This document shows, one piece after another, positions 46,229 through 55,753 of a DNA stretch of 64,000 nt. A program made the position numbers and the translations under genes. Position 1 is the stretch's first letter; each line of letters opens with the position of its first letter. The notes beneath the pieces were generated by a model that saw only the letters and a list, made by a program, of their open reading frames with translations, did no database searches and had not been told where the DNA came from. This stretch comes from Methanobrevibacter sp. (lineage in GTDB: Archaea; Methanobacteriota; Methanobacteria; Methanobacteriales; Methanobacteriaceae). The stretch covers positions 1 through 64,000 of the forward strand of contig JAFRFD010000075.1 of the NCBI GenBank assembly GCA_017434525.1, in the 5' to 3' direction.

Positions 46229-46708
46229 ATGAAAGGAACCGCATGGAAATTTGGAGACGATATTGATACGGATATTATTGTTCCTGGAAGATATTTAATA
46301 TACACCGATGAAGAAAGATTAGCAGAGCACTGCATGGAAGGTTTAGATGCTGATTTTGATAAAAAATGTAAAAAAGGAGATTTTATTGTAGCTGGAAGAA
46401 ACTTTGGCTGCGGATCATCTCGTGAACATGCGCCAATTGCTCTTAAAGGTGTTGGCGTTTCAGCAGTGATTGCAGAATCCTTTGCAAGGATTTTTTATAG
46501 AAACGCTACAAATGTTGGTGTTCCACTCCTAGAGGCTCCAGGAATTACAGAACTTGTTGAAAATCAAGAAGAAATTGAAGTTGACATGGAAAAAGGATTA
46601 ATAACCAATCAAAATGGAGAATCAATTACATTTAAAAAATTACCTCCATTCATGTTAGAAATATTAGAACAAGGTGGTTTAATTGAATACCTCAAAAACA
46701 AAAGATAA
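46229..46708 (+). CDS. leuD: Isopropylmalate dehydratase/homoaconitase small subunit
   Basis: 159 aa from ATG 46229, four nt after the large-subunit stop, with GTGAT immediately before it. The swivel domain has FGDDIDTDIIVPGRYL and NFGCGSSREHAPIALK. The specificity loop after GRYL reads YLIYT. In Methanocaldococcus the isopropylmalate form has YLRT and the homoaconitase form YLVYT, so this one is homoaconitase-like; it may belong to coenzyme B synthesis. The symbol is therefore tentative. Confidence 0.8.
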   Translation: MKGTAWKFGDDIDTDIIVPGRYLIYTDEERLAEHCMEGLDADFDKKCKKGDFIVAGRNFGCGSSREHAPIALKGVGVSAVIAESFARIFYRNATNVGVPLLEAPGITELVENQEEIEVDMEKGLITNQNGESITFKKLPPFMLEILEQGGLIEYLKNKR

Positions 46709-47690
46709 ATATCAAATAGCTATTGTTCCAGGAGATGGAATAGGCAAGGAAGTAATGGAAGCTACACTTTTTGTTCTTGATAGTTTAGGTATTGATTTTG
46801 ATTATGTTTATGGTGAGGCAGGCGACGAATGTCTTGAAAAAACGGGAAATGCTCTTCCACAGGAAACTCTTGACATTATTCGTGATGCTGATGCCTGTTT
46901 ATTTGGTGCAGCAGGTGAAACTGCGGCTGATGTTATTGTTAAAATACGTCAGGAAATGAAAATGTTTGCAAATTTAAGGCCTGTAAAAACATATCCAAAT
47001 ACGAATTCTTTATTTGACAATATTGATTTCATGATTGTTCGTGAGAATACTGAAGGAATGTATATTGCAGATGAGGAGTCTTACACAGATGAAGGCGCAA
47101 TTGCAAGACGTATTATTACAAAAGAAGCCGAAAGTCGCATTATTGATTATGCATTTAATTATGCATTGGAAAATAATAAGACCAAAGTCACTGCTGTTCA
47201 CAAGGCCAATGTATTAAAGAAGACTGATGGTCTGTTTAAGGAAATTTTCTATGAAGTTGCTGAAAAATATCCAGATATTGCAACCGAGGACTTTTATGTA
47301 GATGCAACAGCAATGTATCTTATTACACAGCCTGAAAGTTTTGAAGTTATTGTGACAACAAATCTTTTCGGAGATATCTTATCCGATGAAGGTGCGGGAC
47401 TCGTTGGAGGGCTTGGTTTAATCCCTTCTGCTAATATAGGTGAAGATGGTGCATTATTTGAACCGGTACATGGTTCAGCGCCAGATATTGCAGGTCAAGG
47501 TAAAGCCAATCCGATTGCAATGATGTTATCATCAATAATGATGCTTAGATACATTGGTGAAAATGAAGCCGCCGATAAATTTGATGCGGCAATTTTAAAA
47601 GTATTAAATGACGGTAATATTTTAACTGGTGATTTAGGAGGTACTGCAAGTACCATGGAACTAGCTCAAGCGGTTAAAAATAATTTATAA
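46683..47690 (+). CDS. leuB: 3-isopropylmalate/homoisocitrate dehydrogenase
   Basis: 335 aa from a TTG start preceded by AGGTGG, overlapping the small subunit by 26 nt. IVPGDGIGKEVM, FGAAGETAADVIVKIR, the arginine/Asp active site in RENTEGMYI, and LFEPVHGSAPDIAG are present. NAD-dependent oxidative decarboxylase. The GAAGETAADVIV segment resembles the LeuB-type of Methanocaldococcus rather than AksF; isopropylmalate or homoisocitrate cannot be decided with certainty. Confidence 0.85.
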   Translation: MNTSKTKDKYQIAIVPGDGIGKEVMEATLFVLDSLGIDFDYVYGEAGDECLEKTGNALPQETLDIIRDADACLFGAAGETAADVIVKIRQEMKMFANLRPVKTYPNTNSLFDNIDFMIVRENTEGMYIADEESYTDEGAIARRIITKEAESRIIDYAFNYALENNKTKVTAVHKANVLKKTDGLFKEIFYEVAEKYPDIATEDFYVDATAMYLITQPESFEVIVTTNLFGDILSDEGAGLVGGLGLIPSANIGEDGALFEPVHGSAPDIAGQGKANPIAMMLSSIMMLRYIGENEAADKFDAAILKVLNDGNILTGDLGGTASTMELAQAVKNNL

Positions 47691-47710
47691 AAATAATGGA
47701 GAATAAAAAT

Positions 47711-47815
47711 ATGGATTTCAAAAAGTTAACTAAAATGCAATTGGCAGCACTTTTTATCATATTTATTATGGTGGTAAGTGGTGTAGCAGGTTTCTTACTT
47801 ATTATATTTGGTTAA
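47711..47815 (+). CDS. Small single-pass membrane protein
   Basis: 34 aa: MDFKKLTKMQ then a hydrophobic segment LAALFIIFIMVVSGVAGFLL ending IIFG. GGAG lies 9 nt before the ATG and the gene keeps the operon spacing between the dehydrogenase and ribH, so it is likely translated. Function unknown. Confidence 0.6.
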   Translation: MDFKKLTKMQLAALFIIFIMVVSGVAGFLLIIFG

Positions 47816-47837
47816 ATAAAAAAAGAGGTTTGATAAA

Positions 47838-48254
47838 ATGGTAAAATATGAAATTGCAGCAGTTGTTGCAGAATTTAATTATGATATAACTCAAATGATG
47901 TTAGAATTAGCTAAAGCAGAAGCTAAAAATAGGGATTGTGAAATTACTAAAGTAGTTGCAGTGCCAGGCGTATTTGACATGCCACTTGTAATTAAAAAAT
48001 TATTGCAGAAAGGCGAATTCGACGCTATTATTACTTTAGGTGCCGTAATTGAAGGTGCAACAGATCACGATCAAATCGTAGCACAACATGCTTCCCGTAA
48101 AATTGCTGATTTAGCATTAGAATATGATACTCCTGTAGCACTTGGTATCACCGGTCCTGGAATGACTAGATTAGATGCTCACAGACGTGTTAAAAACGCA
48201 AAAAGTGCTGTTGAAGCAGCCATTAAAATGTGCGACAGATTAAAAGAAATTTAG
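47838..48254 (+). CDS. ribH: 6,7-dimethyl-8-ribityllumazine synthase
   Basis: 138 aa. AEFNYDIT, VPGVFDMPLVIKKLL, LGAVIEGATDHDQIV (His of the active site) and DAHRRVKNAKSA are conserved. It joins the RibB product with the pyrimidine intermediate to give lumazine. AGAGGTTT precedes the ATG. No riboswitch here, unlike ribB. Confidence 0.94.
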   Translation: MVKYEIAAVVAEFNYDITQMMLELAKAEAKNRDCEITKVVAVPGVFDMPLVIKKLLQKGEFDAIITLGAVIEGATDHDQIVAQHASRKIADLALEYDTPVALGITGPGMTRLDAHRRVKNAKSAVEAAIKMCDRLKEI

Positions 48255-48262
48255 ATGATTAC

Positions 48263-49201
48263 ATGGAAATCTTAAAACCTAACGAACTAAAAGAAAAGTT
48301 TCAAGATCCTTGGATAGCACCATATGAAAAAGTTTTGACAATGGTTGATGGGGACAAGGTTGAAATTGTTGAGTACCATCCGTGTATTTCTGGGTCTCAT
48401 TGGTTATTGCACCAATACAGAAATAATTCTGAATTAATCGATTCAGCATATCGTGATGGAAATAAGCATGTTTACTCATGTCATGTCGGCAGCGCGCCAC
48501 TAGACCTGAAAGCTAGTTTCAATGCAGCCGGAATCGATGAAATCGTCGTTGACGGTGATGAGGTTAAGGTTACTCATGCAGGCCTTGCAGGCGCAGGTGT
48601 AGGCGCTGGAATGTGCAGAGGTATGGGTGAAGGAGTAAAGTATGTAGAGCTTATACAAGCTGGTGGAGGTTCAAAAGCCGGAAAAGCAACTGTTGTAACT
48701 CCTAAACTCGAAAAAGTAGTAATCGGTGTTGATGATACTGATACTAAGGATGCCGGTGCCACATGGACAATGGCTCATAATTTAGGTGTTGAGCTTGCAG
48801 GTGAAGGTTTTGAATATCTGGACCATATCATTGTCCAATTATACCCTCATAACCCTCATAAAACTCAAAATTGCGTTTCAATTGCTTTGACATTTGCAGT
48901 CGAAGAATCCAAAAAGGAAGATTTAGTTAATAGGGTCATTGAAATTCTTAAAAGGGATACATTATCTGATAAGACAGCTATAGCTATTTTAGAAGGTCTT
49001 GACATTCCGGAAAAATTAAGGGAATATTCAATCGCTACTAAATCTGGAATGATGGATGTTGAAACTGCAGAAAAAGTTGCAAATGAATTAAACATACCAT
49101 TAATTGCCGTAACAGGCGAACAAGGAAAAGTTGGTGCTCTTGCTGCCCTTGGTCTTTACAATGATGTTGAAGAAGCAGTTAAAGCGTACGACAAAAAATA
49201 A
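48263..49201 (+). CDS. Methanogenesis marker protein 11
   Basis: 312 aa from ATG 48263, eight nt after ribH. The Gly-rich SCHVGSAPLDLKASFNAAG and the VVIGVDDTDTKDAGATWTMA motif are hallmarks; the DDTD motif is shared with TiaS-like tRNA-modifying/adenylating enzymes. Found almost only in methanogens; function unproven. Several ATGs upstream overlap ribH but no ribosome-binding site favours them. Confidence 0.85.
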   Translation: MEILKPNELKEKFQDPWIAPYEKVLTMVDGDKVEIVEYHPCISGSHWLLHQYRNNSELIDSAYRDGNKHVYSCHVGSAPLDLKASFNAAGIDEIVVDGDEVKVTHAGLAGAGVGAGMCRGMGEGVKYVELIQAGGGSKAGKATVVTPKLEKVVIGVDDTDTKDAGATWTMAHNLGVELAGEGFEYLDHIIVQLYPHNPHKTQNCVSIALTFAVEESKKEDLVNRVIEILKRDTLSDKTAIAILEGLDIPEKLREYSIATKSGMMDVETAEKVANELNIPLIAVTGEQGKVGALAALGLYNDVEEAVKAYDKK

Positions 49202-49223
49202 TCTAAGATTTAACTCTTAGATT
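49200..49223. terminator. Bidirectional hairpin terminator
   Basis: AATCTAAGA (49200-49208) and TCTTAGATT (49215-49223) with loop TTTAAC, followed by T-runs; it separates the convergent marker 11 and glycosyltransferase genes. Confidence 0.6.
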
Positions 49224-49236
49224 TTTACTATTTTTT

Positions 49237-50958
49237 TTAAATATTGATGTTCAAGAAGATATTCTGTTCTTGTCTTAAGAATTGCTTTATTGAAGTGCTG
49301 TTTGTATTTTCAAAGGTTATTTTTATTTCATGGTCAGCATATGCAAATTCAGTAGTGTTGTCGATGAATGTTTTATTTATGTATGTAACGGAAGTTACTT
49401 GTTCTCCATTGACTGTGATGTCATATGTGCAGTTGTCTTTGAAAATTCCATAGGAACTAACTGTAGAGGCATTATCGATGAAGACTTCATATTTGCATGA
49501 AACCTTGTCTCTGGATGAAATAATATAGTTTTCTGAAATTGAAGAGTTTTCATCATTAAAGTTATGGGTTATGCCTGCGCCTCCAAATATTTCTTTCAAA
49601 CGGCTGTTTTGAATAACGGATCCTGTTTGAACTTCCATTGCCTTTTGAGCATCAATAGGTAATCTTAATATGTCCGGTTCACCAGGTCTTGTTTCATTGA
49701 TGACATACTCGTTATTATTAATGACAATCGTATCATTAATGTCCACGCCCAATGTCATCATTGCATCCGAAGGCATTCTAATTTGTTCATATTCATTTTC
49801 AATTGCAGTATCGATGGTATATGGACCTCTAGCTGATATGGCGTTATTTGACGGGGTATTGTCCGCATAAATAATTAGATTTCTTGAGTTCGGTTCAATT
49901 GATAATATACCATTATCAAAGTGAGCCGCACCGATAAAAGTTGATATCATTAAAAGAAGTATGATTATTGAAATTATCATTGGAAAATGGATTTTAATAA
50001 AGGACCTAACAATATTTTTTCCAGGTGTCTTTTTAAATATTACAATGGATTGAACTACAACTTTTATTATGTAATAAATGGCAAGTATAAGCCCAATTAT
50101 TGTTAAGATTACTGCAATTGCAAGTGGAACAAATTTAACGAAAAATATTGTAAATAATCCTAAAATAACAAGGGATAAGCCAACAATGGCCATTCTAATA
50201 TACTGGCCGATGTCATCAATCATTGTTACCCTACCATATTTGTTGGCACGGTTAATTATTGTTCTTACAACTTCGTTTGCCATCAGGTTTAAATCAGCAA
50301 GCGGAGACATGTCATGTTGAATTGCACCGATGTCCACTTCTAAAATACTTATTCCTAAAACATCAGCATCAATAACGATACCCACATCGACACCATAGTC
50401 CTTTTCAAAATTAATCTTTTTCAGTATTTCCTTACGGGCTGCAAATTGTCCGCTTAACGGTTGTTCAAAAGAAATTTCAGGGAAAAAGAAATTTAAAAGC
50501 GGTTTTGCAGTAAGTTCAGTTACACGTCCACTTTCACGTGCGAATTTGGTTTTTGTAATTTCAGCTTTACCTTCAAGGATAGGCCTAATCATAGCTTCAA
50601 CTTTTTTGGAAGTCAGATTGTAAATGTCTGCATCAATAAAAGCTATAATATCACATTCCGCTTCTTTATAACCAGTAAATAATGCTTCACCTTTACCCTT
50701 GTTGGTTTCATGAGTAATCACTATTGCGCCCGCCTTTTCAGCCTCTTCGGTAGTATTGTCACTTGATCCATCATTAACGACAATGATTTCATCTACAAAC
50801 GATACTTTCTTTACCACTTCAACCACTTTGGCAACAGTATCCTCTTCATTATATGCCGGAATAATTACTGAAATCTTTTGATATTTTTTAGGCTTTTCAG
50901 TTTTTATGCCAGCCAATAGAAAAGTGAGTATTACTAAAAACCAATACACTAAATTCAC
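49237..50958 (-). CDS. Membrane glycosyltransferase (GT2) with extracytoplasmic domain
   Basis: 573 aa. A signal-anchor (4-17), then a GT2 domain: IPAYNEED, NDGSSD (62-67), FIDADIY with the DxD pair Asp109/Asp111. Two or three transmembrane segments follow (about 258-315 and 331-352), then about 220 residues outside, including a short RMPSDAMMTLGVDINDTIVI segment resembling a double-psi beta-barrel half. Such enzymes usually move a sugar from a nucleotide sugar to lipid or glycan. GTG start; GTG 50949, with GGTGA 5 nt before, is a good alternative. Confidence 0.75.
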   Translation of the reverse strand: MNLVYWFLVILTFLLAGIKTEKPKKYQKISVIIPAYNEEDTVAKVVEVVKKVSFVDEIIVVNDGSSDNTTEEAEKAGAIVITHETNKGKGEALFTGYKEAECDIIAFIDADIYNLTSKKVEAMIRPILEGKAEITKTKFARESGRVTELTAKPLLNFFFPEISFEQPLSGQFAARKEILKKINFEKDYGVDVGIVIDADVLGISILEVDIGAIQHDMSPLADLNLMANEVVRTIINRANKYGRVTMIDDIGQYIRMAIVGLSLVILGLFTIFFVKFVPLAIAVILTIIGLILAIYYIIKVVVQSIVIFKKTPGKNIVRSFIKIHFPMIISIIILLLMISTFIGAAHFDNGILSIEPNSRNLIIYADNTPSNNAISARGPYTIDTAIENEYEQIRMPSDAMMTLGVDINDTIVINNNEYVINETRPGEPDILRLPIDAQKAMEVQTGSVIQNSRLKEIFGGAGITHNFNDENSSISENYIISSRDKVSCKYEVFIDNASTVSSYGIFKDNCTYDITVNGEQVTSVTYINKTFIDNTTEFAYADHEIKITFENTNSTSIKQFLRQEQNIFLNINI

Positions 50959-51094
50959 CGTAATTTATTTTATTCATTAATAATTATGTAATTAAAATAG
51001 TTATAAAGGTTTTCGTAAATTTGCTTTTTTTTAACAAAAAATTTTAAATTAACTGTTAATCTAATAGTAGTTCATAGTTAATTAGGACAGAATT

Positions 51095-53251
51095 TTGATG
51101 ATAGTTAATACTTTGAAAAAGGAATTGAATTTAGCTGATTGGCAAGTTAAAAAAGTAATAAAATTAATCGATGATGGAAATACAATACCATTCATAGCAA
51201 GATATAGGAAAGATGTCACAGGCTCATTGAATGATGAAACTCTAAGAAAATTTGATGAAAGGCTAAAATATCTTAGGAATTTAGAGGATAAAAAAGAAAA
51301 AGTATTAAAAAGGATAGAAGAGCTTGGAAAATTGGACGATGATTTAAAAAATCAGATTCTAAATGCCAATACCTTAGTGGAATTGGAAGATTTGTATAGA
51401 CCATATAAAAGTAAAAAGCAGACAAAAGCCACTAAAGCTAAGGAAAGGGGATTGGAACCGCTTGCAAAAATCATACTTGCCCAGGAAGTTAAGCAATCCA
51501 TTAAAAAGATAGCTAAGGATTATGTCAATCCTAAAAAAGATGTAAACACTCCTGAAGAGGCAATTAATGGAGCTAAGGATATAATTGCAGAGATAATATC
51601 AGATAACTCTGACTTTAGGGGTAAAATCAGGAAAAATACTTATTTTACAGGACAAATCACATCAAAAGCTAAGGATAAGGAAACATCAACGGAATATGAT
51701 GTCTATTATAATTACTCTGAAGATATTAAAAGAATTCCTCCCCATAGGATATTGGCCATCAATAGGGCAGAAAAGGAAGGTGTGATTAAAGCTAAAATAG
51801 AATGTGACAGTAACGATGCCGTAAGATATCTGGAAAGGCACACCTTAAAAAACATCTCAAAGATTCCAGAAAAGATTGAATATAATCGCTATACTACTCC
51901 AATCATTAAGGAAGCCATAGAGGATGCCTATAAAAGATTGATTTCACCTGCAATCGAGCGTGAAATTAGAAATTACCTAACCCAGAAAGCTGAAGAAAAA
52001 TCGATTGAAGTGTTTGCTCAAAACTTAAATCAGGTATTAATGGAATCTCCTCTTGTCGGCAAGACTATTTTAGGTTGGGACCCTGCTTTTAGAACAGGCT
52101 GTAAGCTGGCCATCATTGATGAAACCGGTAAAGTTCTCGACACTTCATTAATTTATCCAACAGCACCTCAAAATAAGGTATCCGAGTCAATTAAAACGGT
52201 TCGTGAGTTGATTGATAAGTATGATATTAATGTCATTGCTATTGGTAACGGTACCGCTTCAAGGGAATCAGAAGAAATTGTAGCTCAAATAATTAAAGGA
52301 ACTGGTGTCGAATATATTATTGTTAATGAAGCTGGAGCATCGGTTTATTCAGCATCAAAATTGGCCGATGAGGAATTTCCTGATTTTTCAGAAGGGGAGC
52401 GAAGTGCAGTATCAATTGCAAGAAGACTTCAAGACCCATTGGCAGAACTTGTAAAAATCGACCCGAAATCCATTGGTGTCGGCCAATACCAGCATGACAT
52501 GAATCAAAAGCAGCTTTCAGAGTCCTTGGACGGTGTTGTTGAAAAGGTTGTAAATGAGGTTGGAGTGGATTTGAATACTGCATCCTATAGCCTTTTGAAT
52601 CATGTATCAGGAATCGGAAAAACAACTGCACAAAACATTATAGAATACAGAGATGAAAACGGACGATTTACCAATAGGAAAGAACTTTTGAATGTTAAGA
52701 AATTAGGTAAAAAAACCTTCGAGCAGTGTGCAGGATTTGTAAAGATTGATAATCCCGATTATCCGCTTGACAATACCACAATACATCCTGAATCTTATGG
52801 TGCTACTAAAAAACTGCTTAAAAAATTAAATTATACTGTTAATGACATCGGTTCAAATAATCTAAAATTTGATAATCTGGATATGGAAAGCATTTCGGAT
52901 GAACTTGACATAGGTATTGAGACACTAAAGGATATTGTTAAGGAACTTAAAAAGCCAGGCCGTGATCCACGTGAGGATATGCCAAAACCGATTTTGAGAA
53001 AAAATGTGTTATCCATTGAAGATTTGGAGGAAGGCATGATAATGCAGGGAACTGTTAGAAACATTGTTGATTTTGGTGCATTTGTAGATATTGGAGTTCA
53101 TCAGGATGGTTTGGTACATATATCTCAATTGGTAGCTGACAAATATGTAAAACACCCTCTAGATATTGTTAGTGTCGGGGAAATTGTGGACGTTAAGGTT
53201 TTAGATGTTGATTTGTCAAGACGCAGAATTCAACTATCTATGATAATTTAA
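51095..53251 (+). CDS. tex: Tex-family RNA-binding transcription accessory protein
   Basis: 718 aa. N-terminal helical region, YqgF/RuvC-like domain (GWDPAFRTGCKLAII), helix-hairpin-helix pair (LLNHVSGIGKTTAQNI, about 505-560), and a C-terminal S1 domain (about 644-718, GTVRNIVDFGAFVDIGVHQDGLVHISQL). Tex/Spt6-type proteins bind nucleic acid and affect transcription. They are common in bacteria and patchy in archaea, so transfer is possible. Confidence 0.9.
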   Translation: MMIVNTLKKELNLADWQVKKVIKLIDDGNTIPFIARYRKDVTGSLNDETLRKFDERLKYLRNLEDKKEKVLKRIEELGKLDDDLKNQILNANTLVELEDLYRPYKSKKQTKATKAKERGLEPLAKIILAQEVKQSIKKIAKDYVNPKKDVNTPEEAINGAKDIIAEIISDNSDFRGKIRKNTYFTGQITSKAKDKETSTEYDVYYNYSEDIKRIPPHRILAINRAEKEGVIKAKIECDSNDAVRYLERHTLKNISKIPEKIEYNRYTTPIIKEAIEDAYKRLISPAIEREIRNYLTQKAEEKSIEVFAQNLNQVLMESPLVGKTILGWDPAFRTGCKLAIIDETGKVLDTSLIYPTAPQNKVSESIKTVRELIDKYDINVIAIGNGTASRESEEIVAQIIKGTGVEYIIVNEAGASVYSASKLADEEFPDFSEGERSAVSIARRLQDPLAELVKIDPKSIGVGQYQHDMNQKQLSESLDGVVEKVVNEVGVDLNTASYSLLNHVSGIGKTTAQNIIEYRDENGRFTNRKELLNVKKLGKKTFEQCAGFVKIDNPDYPLDNTTIHPESYGATKKLLKKLNYTVNDIGSNNLKFDNLDMESISDELDIGIETLKDIVKELKKPGRDPREDMPKPILRKNVLSIEDLEEGMIMQGTVRNIVDFGAFVDIGVHQDGLVHISQLVADKYVKHPLDIVSVGEIVDVKVLDVDLSRRRIQLSMII

Positions 53252-53303
53252 TATATTTTAAAGTCAATATTATATAGTGATTGATTATTTTAGAAGGGAT
53301 TTA

Positions 53304-54332
53304 ATGACACCAAAGATAATGATTATTCTTGGAAGTGGTTCGGATATTGCTATTGCAGAAAAAGCTATGGACATTTTAGACAAGCTGGAGATACCATACA
53401 GCCTAAAAATCGCATCTGCTCATAGAACCCCTAATCTTGTTCGTGAAATTGTAACTCAAGGCAGTAACGCTGGAATTGAAGTGTTTATTGGAATTGCAGG
53501 ACTTGCGGCACATTTGCCAGGTTCTATTGCAGCCCATACGCCAAGACCAGTTATTGGAGTTCCGGTTGATGTAAAAACCGGGGGAGTTGATGCTTTACAA
53601 TCTGTTGTTCAAATGCCATATCCTTCTCCTATTGCAACTGTTGGAATTGATAGGGGAGATAATGCAGCAATCTTGGCCGCTCAGTTTATAGCTCTTTATG
53701 ATGAAGACCTACGTCAAAGATTAATAGATTTAAGATGGGCATATGCCGAAAAAGTTTATAACAGTAATGAAGAAATAGTCCAAAAAATCGATAGGCCATT
53801 CATTCAAAATGATTTTTTAAGAATTAAAAATCTTGAAATAAATGGTGTAAAGATTGATGAAAGTGCAGCGGAGGTAGGCTGTAAAAATATAGATGCCGAA
53901 GTTGCAATAATTGTTGGAAGACAAACTGATATGCCTATTGCTAAAAATGTAGGCGTTATTCTCGATAGACTTAAGATTACTCATGACACCAAAGTTGTTT
54001 GTCCAATCAGATCCACTAAAAAATTCACAAATTATGTTAAATGCATGAAAAAAGCAAAGATATTCATTGGAATCAGTTCAAACTCATCACAAGTTACAGG
54101 TGGAATTGTAGGACTTACAGAAAAGCCTGTAATAGGAGTCCCATGTGCTAATGAAAATGGCGATGACTATATGCTCACTACTGTCAACATGCCTCCAGGC
54201 GTCCCTGTTGCAACCGTTGGGATAAATAATGGTAAAAATGCGGCAGTCCTTGCTGGTGAAATTCTTGCTATAGACAACCCAGATATTACAGAACTTTTAG
54301 GAAAATTAAAGGATAAAAAGATTAACTTATAG
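53304..54332 (+). CDS. purE: PurE with two tandem domains
   Basis: 342 aa from ATG 53304 with AAGGG 5 nt upstream. The first domain has the full N5-CAIR mutase signature ([30 protein letters not shown]). The second, about 208-330, keeps the fold but lost the SAHRTP histidine (CPIRSTKK) and the AGxxAHLPG loop ([11 protein letters not shown]), so it is probably structural or regulatory. A PurE tandem occurs in some methanogens. De novo purine synthesis; ubiD-type gene follows closely. Confidence 0.88.
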   Translation: MTPKIMIILGSGSDIAIAEKAMDILDKLEIPYSLKIASAHRTPNLVREIVTQGSNAGIEVFIGIAGLAAHLPGSIAAHTPRPVIGVPVDVKTGGVDALQSVVQMPYPSPIATVGIDRGDNAAILAAQFIALYDEDLRQRLIDLRWAYAEKVYNSNEEIVQKIDRPFIQNDFLRIKNLEINGVKIDESAAEVGCKNIDAEVAIIVGRQTDMPIAKNVGVILDRLKITHDTKVVCPIRSTKKFTNYVKCMKKAKIFIGISSNSSQVTGGIVGLTEKPVIGVPCANENGDDYMLTTVNMPPGVPVATVGINNGKNAAVLAGEILAIDNPDITELLGKLKDKKINL

Positions 54333-54339
54333 TGATAAC

Positions 54340-55593
54340 ATGAAAATTTATGACGATAACATAATCGAAATAACAGATGAACTTTCAGATGAATTTGAAG
54401 TGGCAAAGGTATTAAGGCAATACCCGAAAGACACAGTCATTGTTAAAAATGTAAAGGGTTTTGACATGCCTGTTATTTCAGGTATCTGCAACACAAGAGA
54501 AAAAATAGCCAAATCAATAAACTGTGAAGTTTCTGAAATAACTGAAAAAATCATTGAAGCTATGGAAAAACCTGTTAAAGTAGATAAATTCACAGATTTC
54601 AGTGATTATGAAACATCTGATGTTGATTTAGATAAAATTCCAATCTTAACTCATTATAAAAGAGATGGCGGAGCTTACATCACTGCAGGTGTTGTCTTTG
54701 CACGTGACCCTGAAACAGGCATTCAAAATGCATCAATCCACAGAATGATGGTTTTGGATAACAAGAGATTGGTTATTAGAATTGTTCCAAGAAATCTTTA
54801 TACCTACTTCCAAAGGGCTCAAAAATTAGGCCAGGATTTAGAAATTGCCATTGCAATTGGAATGGATCCTGCAATTTTACTTGCAAGCACAACCTCAATT
54901 CCAATAGATTATGATGAAATGGATGTAGCCAATGCATTCAAGGGTGGGAATCTTGAATTGATAAAATGCGGTAATTTGAACGTTCCTCAGGCAGATATTA
55001 TTTTAGAAGGTAAGATTTCTGTAACAGAAACAGTGCCTGAAGGCCCTTTTGTTGATTTAACCGATACTTATGATATCATTCGTGACCAGCCAATCATTAA
55101 CCTGGAAACCATGCACATCAAAAATGATGCTGTCTATCATGCAATCATTCCTGCAGGATTCGAACATAAGCTATTGCAAGGTCTTCCACAGGAACCAAGG
55201 ATATTTAAAGCTGTTAAAAACGCAGTTCCTACAGTTGAAAATGTTGTTTTAACTGAAGGAGGATGCTGCTGGTTACATGCAGTTGTATCTATCAGAAAAC
55301 AGACTGAAGGGGATGGAAAAAACGCCATTATGGCAGCATTGTCCGCTCACCCGTCACTTAAGCATTGTGTTGTAGTTGACACGGACGTCAATGTATTCGA
55401 TGCTGAAGATGTTGAATATGCAATATCAACACGTGTGAAAGGTGACAGGGACATCATGATAGTGCCAAATGTTCGTGGCTCATCTCTTGATCCGGTAGCA
55501 GAAAGTGACGGAACAACTACAAAAATAGGTGTAGATGCAACTAAATCACTTAAAACCTTAGAAAAATTCGAAAGAGTTAGTTTTGGGGAATAA
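54340..55593 (+). CDS. UbiD-family decarboxylase (likely anhydromevalonate phosphate decarboxylase)
   Basis: 417 aa, prenylated-FMN-dependent UbiD fold. The catalytic Arg/Glu region is near [14 protein letters not shown] and the metal/phosphate segments near [12 protein letters not shown]. Archaeal homologues decarboxylate trans-anhydromevalonate 5-phosphate in the modified mevalonate pathway for ether lipids. GTGATAACATG supplies start and ribosome-binding site; it follows purE by 7 nt. UbiX is not present in the window. Confidence 0.78.
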   Translation: MKIYDDNIIEITDELSDEFEVAKVLRQYPKDTVIVKNVKGFDMPVISGICNTREKIAKSINCEVSEITEKIIEAMEKPVKVDKFTDFSDYETSDVDLDKIPILTHYKRDGGAYITAGVVFARDPETGIQNASIHRMMVLDNKRLVIRIVPRNLYTYFQRAQKLGQDLEIAIAIGMDPAILLASTTSIPIDYDEMDVANAFKGGNLELIKCGNLNVPQADIILEGKISVTETVPEGPFVDLTDTYDIIRDQPIINLETMHIKNDAVYHAIIPAGFEHKLLQGLPQEPRIFKAVKNAVPTVENVVLTEGGCCWLHAVVSIRKQTEGDGKNAIMAALSAHPSLKHCVVVDTDVNVFDAEDVEYAISTRVKGDRDIMIVPNVRGSSLDPVAESDGTTTKIGVDATKSLKTLEKFERVSFGE

Positions 55594-55610
55594 TTTTAGT
55601 TTTTGTTAAC

Positions 55611-55632
55611 TGGCCTCTAAGTGGCCATTTTT
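55611..55632 (+). terminator. Hairpin with T-run
   Basis: TGGCC (55611-55615) pairs with GGCCA (55622-55626), then a T-run. Downstream of the UbiD-type gene. Confidence 0.55.
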
Positions 55633-55753
55633 CTTTACTTTCATTTTAATTAATAGACTGATTAATTAAGATGGCAGTCTTTGCATAAAACAATAAAATA
55701 ATTTATCATTATTTCAAGTTATGCAAGTTTCTAAATGTGGTCAAGATTTAATA

